NCBI GenBank assembly: GCA_033725935.1
Contig: MU867060.1
Coordinates: 124,001-188,000, forward strand
DNA from: Cladorrhinum sp. PSN259
Taxonomy: Eukaryota > Ascomycota > Sordariomycetes > Sordariales > Podosporaceae
Length of the DNA stretch: 64,000 bases
Reading direction: 5' to 3'
Shown here piece after piece: positions 1 to 9,887 of this stretch. The notes under the pieces are model-generated. The model searched no databases, was not told the DNA's origin, and saw nothing but the letters and a program-made list of their open reading frames with translations. Position 1 is the stretch's first letter. Every line of letters starts with the position of its first letter. The translations under genes and the position numbers were made by a program.

Positions 1-386
1 GTCTGGGTCTCCGACGAGGTATTTGTTGACATACTTGACTGGGGCAGGCGCTGGGTTTTGATGTCAGTGGATGCTGAGAAGCTGGTTCAGTGTGAAGAGG
101 GGGGCAAGGTACAGTATGGTATATCTACGCCGCCATGGTTTGTTGGGAAGATTGGACATGAAAATCCTGCAGTACAGGCTTGTAGTTTGTATGCTGCTAC
201 TCCTGCGATAGCTAGTACGATGGTGATGGATGAGGCAAGGAGAAGGTAGAACCTTCTTCTCCACCTCCTCACTTGCTCCTGGATGTGGGCATTTGGGCAC
301 AAGAGTATCGACTCCCCGTCTTGGTTGTCTTCCTGAGGGAGGAGTGGAGAGTATTTGGCAGGCTTCTCATCTAGCGAGGCCATCAT
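1..386 (-). CDS. UstYa-family (DUF3328) oxidase-like protein, 3' part beyond the left edge
   Basis: Exon 1 is 386..113 and exon 2 runs from 50 past the window edge, with a 62-nt GT-AG intron (112..51) containing CTGAC before the CAG acceptor. Splicing removes a stop and creates PYSPAPVKYVNKYLVGDP, which fits the SPA-x-x-x-V-x-Y segment typical of UstYa-like proteins. The N-terminus has about 40 cytosolic residues with a basic stretch (RRWRRR) just before one membrane helix at about residues 46-67, as usual for this type II membrane family. Family members modify ribosomally made cyclic peptides (ustiloxin, cyclochlorotine types) or other secondary metabolites; their HxxHC-type motifs would lie in the missing part. 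The ATG at 386 is followed by a second ATG. The family call is inferred from topology plus this short motif; the substrate is unknown. Confidence 0.7.
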
Positions 387-1205
387 GGTGGGCGCTCAAT
401 GTGATGGGTTCAGAGAAATGATAAGTAGACCTGACAAGTCCGGGGTCAAGTGAGGTGGGCATGGCTTGAACCCCTTCGGTGATGGACAATGTTCATCTAG
501 CTTACGAGGTCAACAATTCATCTGAGCCACATCTCAACGGTCATCAAGTGCCGAGCGATATCCGTCCCGGCCCGGCTGAACTGCCCCGCAGAAAATAGGG
601 GGGGCAAACATACGACGGAGGCTGGATCATCATGATCCCTGGGGTTGTATTGACAAGGTCGTGCACAACTCGCCTGTCCTACGTTACCATAGGGTCGGTT
701 AATGATGTGATGATCGCGAAGCACCCATCACAATTGTCCAGCCGTCTCGCTACCAGATAGTGAATGCTCATCACAAGAATAGTAGCTTTTTCCCGTTAAT
801 AATTCTGCACTATGTCGATCATATAGGTTGATCACCTCTATATCAGCAATTGATGAGCTGAAGTTGGCGATATTCACACTTGATGCAAGTAGTCGGAGAA
901 TGCTACTCTAGAGCTTAACGGTTCAATGCCACCCAGACAAAACATCGGCTGAAGTTCTTTTCAACTGCGTGACCATGTGGCAGCCAGGATACTGCCCTGA
1001 GATTCCTGTGCCCCTTCGATATCGGCACCACCCGTTCCTCGACACCACTTTCCTGCTCCCCTCACATATCACAATTATCGATTCCTTGCCCCAGGACGTC
1101 GCCTCTTTTCTCCGCCTCTCTCTTCTTGAGAACGCAAAGATCGGTATCAAACTCTCTCCATCCGTCCCGTTTCCAGTTGGACTCTTGGGCGAGAGCTAGA
1201 AGCCA
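387..1205. other. Intergenic, upstream of the UstYa-like gene
   Basis: No supportable gene. A perfect 7+1+7 palindrome (GGATCATCATGATCC) lies at 624-638. Open frames on both strands are short and have no recognisable domain. Confidence 0.5.
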
Positions 1206-1349
1206 TCAGTAAATACTTGGTCTGTAAAGGAGGGTGAATAGGGGTGAAGGGGTTTTCTCACTTTTGATCTCTGGGGCAATGATAGGAGCAGCAAGCGTCA
1301 GTGACACCAGCAAGCAAGAAAGGACTGCGATGATTGCAAGAGTCTTCAT
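1206..1349 (-). CDS. Small secreted peptide candidate (47 aa)
   Basis: An ATG at 1349 opens a 47-residue frame that begins with a textbook signal peptide: MKT, a hydrophobic core AIIAVLSCLLVSLTL, then AAP as a likely signal peptidase site. The mature part would be only about 26 residues, rich in Pro, Ser and Tyr, ending RPSIY, with no cysteines. It lies on the same strand as, and about 0.8 kb upstream of, the UstYa-like gene. An alternative reading removes a very short GTGAGA...TTTACAG intron (about 40 nt) and ends the protein in NQVFTDGF. I recognise no family. It could be a chance frame, a small secreted protein, or a peptide precursor; no Kex2-bounded repeats are visible, which weakens the last idea. 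Confidence 0.35.
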   Translation of the reverse strand: MKTLAIIAVLSCLLVSLTLAAPIIAPEIKSEKTPSPLFTLLYRPSIY

Positions 1350-2721
1350 TTCGGTTGACTTTGTGACGACTGTGTGACAATGGTATGGGCTAGTGGTTTT
1401 GCAGACAGAAGACCTCTGCCAGACTGACGTCGGAAATACTGGCCCTATTATGCTTAGTCTTCGATGGAGTCTTCTGCCACACCTTGATCGATTAATGAAT
1501 AGAACTTGGAATAGCTCATAGCACAAATTGACAGCTCACTAATCACCAGGGATACGATCATGACTGCAATTGCCGACTCCCCCCCCGGAACGTAACATCA
1601 TGATACCTTGGCCATCCACTGGCACATCTTTCCGTACAGGGCAAGACATCGTCTGAGCATGTACGCCTCTATCCCGCTTGTGACATTCATGAGAACGCAC
1701 CGAGACGTGCGTGCTGATGAGACGGGAGGATACAGCATCTCGCAGAGATAGCCTTAAGTGACTGCGAGCCAAGGCCCGGGTTGAAAAGACCCCAAGAATT
1801 GGTTATCAATATGTGTGAGTACGGAATTCCAAGTCCGCCCGTTTAATTAAATTGATTCCGTGGTTTCCCCTCTTTCCAGACTCAGCCTCAGGCTGGTTCT
1901 AGAAGCCGGCAGTGGGGGCAGGTCTCTTTCCCTGTCCGTGTTGTGTAGATCGAAGGACACGACGTTTTATGGTGTCATCGGGACCAAAGTTGGATCTGCT
2001 TAACAGTTGGGCTAAAAAAAATATGAAATTGATAGTCGGAAGGCTTTCCCGAAATAGCTTCCCTTTCCTGTCCCAAGTCCTTGACCTCGCTCACCCGGAG
2101 GAACGTTTGGAAGGCACCTTGCCATCAAGCCAGCAGCCACTCGGAATGGTCTGCCGAAGAACTCTCATATCTGTTAGAGAGGGTAGTAGAGAGGATCGTT
2201 TTCACATACAAAAAATAGAGTTCATTAACAGACAGCAGAAGCCATTCCAGAACCCACTTCGAACTGCAAGAGAGGAGTGCCTGCCTTCCAAGTTGTGCAA
2301 AATACTGCCGCCATGGGCGAGTTACCGAGTGAAATTGTGGGGAAACAGTTGGTGCCTGCAGTTCCCTCGGCCAGTTCGTGTTTTCAAGGAAAGATCTGTC
2401 AATCAAAGTTACGCCACCGCCAATAATTTGATGAGGTGATGAACATGGAAGGTAGGCCAATTGATGTCATGTCAACGCACAATCAGAGCAGTGATCCAAA
2501 GGTGGACGGCATGCAGCAACACCTTCCAGGTCCTTGGTGGCGGATCAAGCTCAGAACAGGCCCAGAACGCAAGCCGTGCCTGCTGTCAGTTGAATCACAG
2601 GTTACCCAAAACAATGCAAAGTTACAGATCAAGTCGAAGTCAATCAAGTGCAATTACACAGGCTTGATCAGATCTAATGTCCATTTTCCACCATCACAAC
2701 TGGCCATACAATCTCATTATA
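1350..2721. other. Intergenic, 1.4 kb, no gene recognised
   Basis: Only short unrelated frames. The longest (1912-2439, + strand) has no domain, no plausible start context and an atypical composition. I see no repeats or RNA gene. Confidence 0.5.
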
Positions 2722-4626
2722 TCAAATCCCCAACTCTACATTCAACGTGTTGAGAAACTCACACCTCTCCAACAACCTCTCCCTCTCAACCTGCCTCTTC
2801 CTTTCCTCACACTTCCTCGACCCCATCTCTTCGATCGTTGCCTGAGGAGACTCCAAGTCAACACTGTCCATCTCCGCCAGACCTTCCACCTTAGAGCCGC
2901 TTCTTACCTTCCTCTTCACCTTCACATTCCCAGTCCCCCAAGGCCCTCCAACAACCAACAAGTTAAAACTTTCCTCCTTCTCCTCCTCGCCGTCTTCAGA
3001 AAATGCCTCCGGCCACTTTCCATCACTACCAAAAGATCCCGGTCTTCCCGTCCACGCAAACTCAATAAATGAGGCCGCAAACTCCCTGGACAATTTTTGA
3101 TCATCCTCGGAAATCTCACCCTCGGGGAACACGCCATTAAACAAGTAATTGGTATCGCTCCCGTGCGGGACGCCCATGTATGGCATTCCGGCGACGCCTC
3201 TAAATATGGGGGTTAACATGCTTTGGTTCAATGCGTACACGTAAACACTTGCGTTCTCTTTCTCATCACTGTACTTGGCCATGTATCTCCCGAAATCGAG
3301 GCTGGAACAGGTAAACAATATGTCCCTGAGTATTCTTGACGCGCGGAAGTAGTGGACTGATACTTGTGGGTCTGAGGGTTGTTTTCTGGAGAGATAATTG
3401 TTTACTTCCTCTTCAAGGTCTGAAGCGGGGTACAGAGAAAGTAATTTGGTGAGCTCATCGGGAGTGATTGCTGTTGAAGTGGATTGAATGGCGGGGATTA
3501 TGCTCTCTTCTGTGGTGTACAGGGATGCGGGACCGACGTTCATGGCGCCGTCATCTTGTGTGTATCCATACACGAGAGGGATGTTTTGAACAAAGTTTCC
3601 TTGCCGGTAGAGTGAGGTCTGACTGGCTGGGAAGAAGTCATCGTCGATGGAAGGGATGAATGTGAATAGACCCGCGGGGGGTCGGTTGGCGACGGAGTAT
3701 TCCATTGCTTTTGTTGTTAATTCTTCAAAGGGAACTTGACGAAGACAGTTGAGAAGTTCTGAGCCGTCGTCGTCGTTGTCGTCGTCGTCGTCGTCAGAGG
3801 CACTGGTAGTGCAGCCTACTTTCTCTGCTACCGCGCGGGTGTGGTGCTCCGTCATGTCGCTGGTCATGTTGAGCGCCGTCCCTGGTGGACCGGACATGGC
3901 CCATGCCTGAGTGAAGGGTACGCCCTTTTCACCTCCGTAAGAGACGAGATGGAGAGAAGTGAAAGTGCCACCGGAGCTTAGACCGAAAGAGGTGATCCTG
4001 TTTGTATCACCCCCGAAGGAGGCAATGTTGGCTTTGACCCATTCAAAAGCTGCTCTTTGGTCTCGCACGCCTGCGTTCATTGACTTTTGGTCCTTGAGGA
4101 TTGGTAGCCGGGCAAAACCAAAGATGGTGAGGCGGTAGTTGATTGCGACGTAGATGATGGGCTTCTTTAGCGAGGTTGAGAGTTGTAGTAGGTTGTTGGG
4201 GTCAAAGTGAGGGTCGTAGGCTGACCCCTTGACGACGCCGCCGCCGTGAATGTGGACGACGACGGGGAGGTTGTCATTCTCATTTGTTCCGGCTGGTCTT
4301 GAGATGCGGAGGTTGAGACAGTCTTCGCTGATGATGGGTGTGTCAACAAAGAAAGGGGGGATGCCAGGTGTGGACTGAGGACATGCTGGGCCGGGTGCTG
4401 TGGCGTCCACTATGCTTCCTTCTGGGTAGCTGTATGGCTCGGGAGGGGCAAATCGTCGGTTTCCGGAGGTGTCATGGGCGTATCTGATGTTTAGAAAGTG
4501 TTCAACTGAGCCTGTTGTGATGCCTCGGTACGTGACTTTGGTTTTCGACAAGGTCACGGTAGGGGCGTCATCAGCAAGTACTGAGCTCGCAAATAGGGCA
4601 AGCAAGGCGGCTGGAGATAGAAACAT
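2722..4626 (-). CDS. Secreted type-B carboxylesterase/lipase-like protein (634 aa)
   Basis: An intronless alpha/beta-hydrolase of the carboxylesterase type-B family. The chosen ATG at 4626 gives a signal peptide (MFLSPAALLALFASSVLA); an upstream in-frame ATG at 4653 would put charged residues before it. Family marks are SEDCLNL (about 100-106), the oxyanion loop HGGG (127-130), the nucleophile elbow GLSSG with Ser217, and the catalytic His488 in GVPHGSD. Two positions are off-consensus: the elbow is normally GESAG, and the acidic member normally found as Glu before Gly in a DEG motif is Asp359 (QDDG). A run of Asp (DDDDDDNDDD, about 278-287) comes from a GTC/GAC microsatellite. The C-terminal 50 residues form a charged, coiled-coil-like tail not usual for the family. 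Substrate unknown; hydrolase activity is likely but not assured. Confidence 0.88.
   Translation of the reverse strand: MFLSPAALLALFASSVLADDAPTVTLSKTKVTYRGITTGSVEHFLNIRYAHDTSGNRRFAPPEPYSYPEGSIVDATAPGPACPQSTPGIPPFFVDTPIISEDCLNLRISRPAGTNENDNLPVVVHIHGGGVVKGSAYDPHFDPNNLLQLSTSLKKPIIYVAINYRLTIFGFARLPILKDQKSMNAGVRDQRAAFEWVKANIASFGGDTNRITSFGLSSGGTFTSLHLVSYGGEKGVPFTQAWAMSGPPGTALNMTSDMTEHHTRAVAEKVGCTTSASDDDDDDNDDDGSELLNCLRQVPFEELTTKAMEYSVANRPPAGLFTFIPSIDDDFFPASQTSLYRQGNFVQNIPLVYGYTQDDGAMNVGPASLYTTEESIIPAIQSTSTAITPDELTKLLSLYPASDLEEEVNNYLSRKQPSDPQVSVHYFRASRILRDILFTCSSLDFGRYMAKYSDEKENASVYVYALNQSMLTPIFRGVAGMPYMGVPHGSDTNYLFNGVFPEGEISEDDQKLSREFAASFIEFAWTGRPGSFGSDGKWPEAFSEDGEEEKEESFNLLVVGGPWGTGNVKVKRKVRSGSKVEGLAEMDSVDLESPQATIEEMGSRKCEERKRQVERERLLERCEFLNTLNVELGI
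3766..3795. repeat. GTC trinucleotide microsatellite within the esterase CDS
   Basis: Ten GTC-type triplets with one GTT interruption, coding for the Asp/Asn tract on the minus strand. Confidence 0.9.
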
Positions 4627-5563
4627 GATGTGAATACGTAGCCAAGGGTACACGAGTAGAGTGAGCGACGGAGTTACAAAGAGTGAGTGAGCCTATGTCA
4701 CCTGGGTCTCGTACCTAAGTTATCGGCCAAGAGAACAAGACGGGAACAATAAAAAAAGGGGGGGGCATTCACAAGGAAGAGGGGGGTTCCGGATCAGACA
4801 CCCAAAGGTCTGGATGCAGGAATCCTGTAGGAACAGTGACAGGGATTGATTCGAGATTTTCGGCAGTCCTTCTGAGCGTTTATGGCTACCTATCTCTCAA
4901 TGTAAACTAGTCTTGTCGAGTTGTTTGCAGCATGTCGGTTGGAGGGGAAAGATATACAAACAAGACTTTTTGAATCGTCTGAACGAATTGCTTGTCTGCA
5001 CATCAAGGTTACATTTGACATCCTGTAGGGTTACTCTGATTGCGATTGCATCCCCTCAGGCCGCTCAGAAGCGACTAGATCGACGGTTAATATTCATCCA
5101 ACCACTGGGAGAGAAACAAAGCACTTTAACAGCCGTCTCGACTGTAACCCAACCGACCTGTCTTCACGACCGAGCACCGCGGAAGTTTTCCACGCCGCTT
5201 GGTCTGATTGCTGCTCCAACGAGGCGCAGCTGGAAAGGGAAGCAAACCATGCCGATGACACACGAGGCACCACACCATCGTGCTAATATACATAATGCAA
5301 CCAAAAAGACTTCAGCTATCAAGAAAAGATATCCCGTGAATACTACCACAGCTTTCACTAAGCAATGTGACCCCGTCTATCAACACACTTGTCTTAATGA
5401 TCGGCTCTTGTAAGTCCTGCGGGAAGAGCAGGTGGGTAGTTGAGAGACTGACTATTTCAAAGAGGGTTTAATATCCCGTTCTCTCCAGAGGCACTACTAG
5501 ATCTTCCAAACTTCTGATTAACCATCAAAGCCTCAACACTTGAACGTCCATCCAACACTAAAC
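4627..5563. other. Divergent promoter region between esterase and rhodopsin-domain genes
   Basis: 0.94 kb shared by two genes transcribed away from each other. An open frame at 4913-5413 has no domain or signal and I treat it as chance. No clear TATA box or repeat beyond short A and G runs at 4750-4765. Confidence 0.5.
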
Positions 5564-6871
5564 ATGGGAGGCAACAGTTACGACGACCCAGCTGCCATCG
5601 TGGCAGGCACAGTGGTCATGCAAGTCGTTTCCACGCTCTGCGTAGGACTGAGGTTTTACTCACGAAGATGGAAACACCAGTCCTGCATCGTCAGCGACTG
5701 GCTCATCCTAGCCGCCTGGGTCTTCGGCACAGGTCTTAGCTTTTTGATGCTATACGGTAGCCTCATCCTCCTCCTCCTTTTTAAAAACAGCCATGAACTA
5801 ACCCCAGTGCAGGGGTATCACGGAAATCAATGGCCTACCCGATAGGAGGCAACATCTGGGATCCCAAGGCAGTGAACGGCCGCCTCAACAGAGCCAAGCA
5901 CAGTGAGCTCAGCTACCTCCTGATCGGCATCACGGCCCTCGGCCTCGTCAAGCTTTCTGTCACTTTCCTCTACTGGCACCTCTTCGCCCGCGTCATGTTC
6001 CGCCGGTTTCTCATCTTTTGGATGATAATCGTGACAACCTGGGCCGTCGCCTTCGTCATGGCTGGCTTGCTAGAATGCGGAAGACATCTCAAAGCCATTT
6101 TCGGTGAACCGCAAGAGTACCTCGACCATTGCGGGTCTGCCATGCCTTCGGGTTATGCAATGGTAGCGAGCGATATTCTGACCGACTTTGTCACTCTTGT
6201 TATTCCTATTCCCGTGATCTTGACGATAAAGATGAGTGCAAGGACGAGGATTTTAACGCTCATGACTTTCTTGATTGGTGGACTGTAAGTTTTTTTCATC
6301 CTCGCCACCCACCCTCCTAACACCCAATCCTAATAACTTTCCCAGATCTGTTGGAGCCTCAATAGCAAAAGCGTACATATACATCACCGCCACACTGGGC
6401 CTAAACGACACGGATGCAATCTGTAAGTCTTTGGCCACACCTAGTATCCTTCAACAGGCCGCAACGATACTAACGTTTGACTCTCAAGCAATCCTCACAG
6501 GCATAGGAATCTGGAACCTGGTAGAGGTCCAAGTAGGTATCATAGCCGCCTGTGGCCCGACCCTCCGCCCCATCCTTGCTCGCATCTTCCCCTTCGAAGC
6601 GGCAACCTACTCGCTCATGTCCCTCCTCGGTATACCCTCTACTAGAAAGGGAACTTCAAGGACGCTACCTAGTTTCGTGAAGATGCCTGAGAGTAGCGAT
6701 AGTGCTGCCGGTGCTAGTGAAGAAAAATTGCAGCGTGCAAGCTCTGGTGTTGGTGGTGGGAAGGACCTGTCAGCTAGGAGTGCGAGTAGCACTGTCGTTG
6801 TTGAGGAGCATGAGATGATGCCGTCACATTCGGATGGCCATGGCCGGCGGGGAGGAGGGGAGAATGTTTAA
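5564..6871 (+). CDS. Fungal rhodopsin-domain integral membrane protein (374 aa)
   Basis: Exons 5564..5756, 5813..6284, 6346..6422 and 6489..6871, each joined by GT-AG introns of 56, 61 and 66 nt. The product has a short extracellular N-terminus, seven predicted helices and a Ser/Gly-rich cytosolic tail. The layout matches the Pezizomycotina rhodopsin-like (SAT4-type) family: a DWLILAAW segment after helix 1, FLYWHLFARVMFRR in the middle and WNLVEVQVGIIAACGPTLRP near helix 7. The family is large, mostly uncharacterised and not retinal-binding as far as known. The third intron is a multiple of three with no stop, so the frame also reads through; its TACTAAC branch box and GTAAGT donor argue that it is spliced. 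Start chosen at the first ATG, with an A at -3 (AACATGG). Confidence 0.85.
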
Positions 6872-8015
6872 GTTGGTGGGATTAAGTAGTGTTGATCCTG
6901 AATTTGGAAACCACCAATCTATCTGACATGTCGGTTTGTAGTTTGAGTTGTTGCTTAATGACATGATGACCGTGTATGTTTAATGCTTTCTTCGAGGGAA
7001 TATGGAGGGTGAGATGGGATTTCGATTCTTAAGGCTCCAAGAGTCTAGATTCTCCACTAGATCCGGTTGCCCATTCCTGAACACGCGTTTTTGTGTCTGT
7101 TGGGCGAAACTGTTCATGAACGACCACTCGACCGGCTGCAGACCTCCAAGTGCATTCGCGCTGAACACTTCTCTGCGTGTATCGGTACTGGCGAGTTCAA
7201 GGCCTCCGGACGTGTAGTGATGATGGATTGTTCAGTGGGGCCGATTTCCTCATGTTCGATACGAATGACCAAAGAAGTATATATGACCGAGACGAGGGAT
7301 CGTGGAGATAGACGGAAAGCTGTGGTACTCGAATATTGTCCGTTCTTCGACCATGGTCAAAGCCTCAGCTGAAATACCTCTTCTCGATCTATCCACGGTC
7401 AGGTCTGTTGTCCTTCGCCAAAGATCTTGTTGCCGGACTGCATGCTGCTTCTTGTTTTCAAGGGCTGGGACTTGTCTCAGAACATTCCTTTGCAATGATC
7501 ATCACCACAAACAGACCAGATCCCAACAAAAGAGGGTCACTCAAACTTGCTGAACATTATGTGAGCTATCTGGGGTATCTGAGCAGGTATAACCACGTCT
7601 AGCCGGAATAGTAAGGCTTTAGACAACCGAAGCTCACCAACCCCAACTCCCATGATATAGTGTCTGTCCCGCTATGGCAGGAAAGCTGTCATCCTTCGCA
7701 ATGGTCATGTCACCAAGGTATCTTTCTCTTGGCGACAATGACGTTTCTGACCTCAATCGTCGCCTTACTCCCAGTCCGATCCAATGAACCCCAGTTTATT
7801 TTCGTCGTCTATTCATTTCATCCGACAGATCGATTGATTTTTGCGCGTCGCATAGTTATTCGGCCAGACATAACAATATCCCTCGGGCTGCCCCCTCGAA
7901 CACAGTGGCCGAGATAGCTAAGGAGTGCTAGTTGGTTTCTCAACAGCATGTTTGCGGAAAACGGTGCAGATAGGTAGGTAGTTGTTGATTCGTCCAATGT
8001 CTGGTGTCCGAAACT
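6872..8015. other. Intergenic, 1.1 kb
   Basis: Between two genes whose 3' ends face each other (rhodopsin-domain protein and RPB7). Several frames of 60-100 codons occur on both strands but none shows a domain, signal peptide or splice support. Nothing further seen. Confidence 0.5.
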
Positions 8016-8738
8016 TTACGCCTGGAGACAACTGCAGTGGATGAACTGTTAGCATTCGACTCTCTTCGCTAGCCCAGAGAGCCCAAAACAATGCTCCATA
8101 CCCAAGGAAATCGCCATTGATACTGCCGATAGCCCACATCTCGCCGACCTCTGTCCTCAGGCCGATAATCTTTGCGCGCACGTGCGTACCAGGCTCAATG
8201 ACCATATCTGCATTGTTGGTGAATTGGGGTGGTGTTGCATTAGCATCGTATTGAATCTCGTCGGGCATCAACTGTCAAGCATGTCAACATCGACGACCAA
8301 GGCGACTGATCAGTACAAAAAACGGGGGGAGGGGGTATCATACGTGCTCAGAGATGAACAGGCGCAATGGTCCGGCGTTAGCAAAGAAGCCATGTCTGTT
8401 TACACTAGAAACAATTGCATCGACCTAGGCAAGTGATCAGTCAGAGACGCCCCAAACTGTTATCGAATGCAGTGGCAAACCAGACATACCACCTCGCCCT
8501 TGAACGGGCGCCATACGACGGCACGATAGCCCACAGTGAACTCTGCCAGCCCGCTGCCAGGAAGAATGCGACCCTCGGAGACATCGAATGTATCCATGAT
8601 AGCGATAATATAATAATCTCCAGCGCAAGTTCCCTCCACGTCCTTCACCAGCTTTGTTGTGACCAGCTCGTGCATGTTCCGGCCGAAGTAGGATGGGTGC
8701 AGCGTGACGCGCCTCTCGAGGTTGTGGAGGAAGAACAT
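8016..8738 (-). CDS. RPB7: RNA polymerase II subunit RPB7 (171 aa)
   Basis: Exons 8738..8490, 8424..8344, 8271..8102 and 8031..8016 give exactly 171 residues, the same length as budding yeast Rpb7. The N-terminal RNP-like domain begins MFFLHNLERRVTLHPSYFG and contains EGTCAGDYYIIAI; the C-terminal S1/OB domain includes FFANAGPLRLFISEH and MWAIGSINGDFLG. Rpb7 pairs with Rpb4 to form the stalk of Pol II, which binds nascent RNA and links to initiation and mRNA decay. The last exon is only 16 nt and codes for CLQA plus the stop; without this splice the frame would run on for about 50 unrelated residues. The intron before it has a GTATGG donor, GCTAAC branch site and CTGCAG acceptor. Introns are 65, 72 and 70 nt. 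Head-to-head with MPO1. Confidence 0.95.
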
Positions 8739-9887
8739 GATGGGTGGGAGATATATGGGGTGAAAATATCTAGAGATTTATTTATTATGGTCAAGAGCTG
8801 ACAGTATCGCGAACTCGAGGCCACAACCCAGGCTCGAGGTTTGGAAAGCAGGACGCGCGGAAAGAGAAATGCGGATAGATTGTTATGCGCCGTGAAAGGG
8901 CCCGCCTCGTTCGCCGGTGCAGACGCCGTAAGTGATCGGAGAAAGGTCGAACCCGCAGTGGCGGTTGAAGGTCGAGATGGTTCTCGGTGGATAGGTTGTG
9001 GGCAGCAAGGCTGATGTATAAATTGGCAGCGAGACCGACTGACGCATGCGGATTTAAAATGTTGGAGGCTGCGGCTTGATTAAACTATTGGTCCGTGCCC
9101 CATGCAGGAACGCCCGTCTCGCTTCGATGTTTCTTTTCTTGGCAGGCTTTTCATCTCAAGAAAAAAGTGTTTGGAATTCAGTTCCATCCTTCCCTCCTTT
9201 TACTGCTCATGTTGTTGGTATGATTGAACCCTTCCAAGTTTACTGTACTGGATGTTCTGGGCCCACGTGTGAGAATAAAGTGACACAGCGAGCGGTAGAA
9301 AACCGAGGAAGCTAACCAATCAAGTCCGCAACCCGTCAATTGATTTTTTTCTTGGAAAATCCCCGAGTCACATCAACTGCCACGCCTACTCTCCGACGTC
9401 TCGGGTAACAAGTAATTCTCTTTCCTCATCACCTTCATCCGTTGAAGCCTTGTCAAAAGCGGCTGTCACCTTTGCCCCGTGGGAAGTTGCGTTCGCTCGC
9501 TTTCCAAGGGACCCGCTGACCCGAGGCAACAAGGTATGCCTCCAGGGGTTTGCCAGGTGCTGGACTCCCAGGGTACCCAATGTTGATGAGAGAACGTGCC
9601 GCCGCCCATACACATTGGCCAGCTTGGTCAAATCACATGAACAGACCTGCAACATCTCATCGCACCTCTTCTTATATCAGCATCCAGGAATCGTCCTGAC
9701 AATCCGTACACCCGCAGCCTCATTTAGATTCTTTTGACGCCGTCTGATTTCATCTTTTTCGGAAAGACTACTATTTCTTGGCTTACCAATTCCCAGAAAT
9801 TGCGCGACTAAAAAATCGCCAAATCTCAACTCCCCTTTCCTCCGCCTTCCCATCACCACCCGTCCCCAACCCACAGTAGCTCTCATA
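8739..9887. other. Divergent promoter region RPB7/MPO1
   Basis: 1.15 kb with no supportable gene. A TATA-like TATAAATT occurs near 9016-9023 but is far from either start codon. The last 150 nt before MPO1 are pyrimidine-rich. Confidence 0.45.

Noticed and set aside
1912..2439. 175-codon frame left of the esterase
   Set aside because: Composition and content look random; no homologous motif seen.
4913..5413. 166-codon + strand frame upstream of the rhodopsin-domain gene
   Set aside because: No domain, signal or splice evidence, and it sits in a divergent promoter region.
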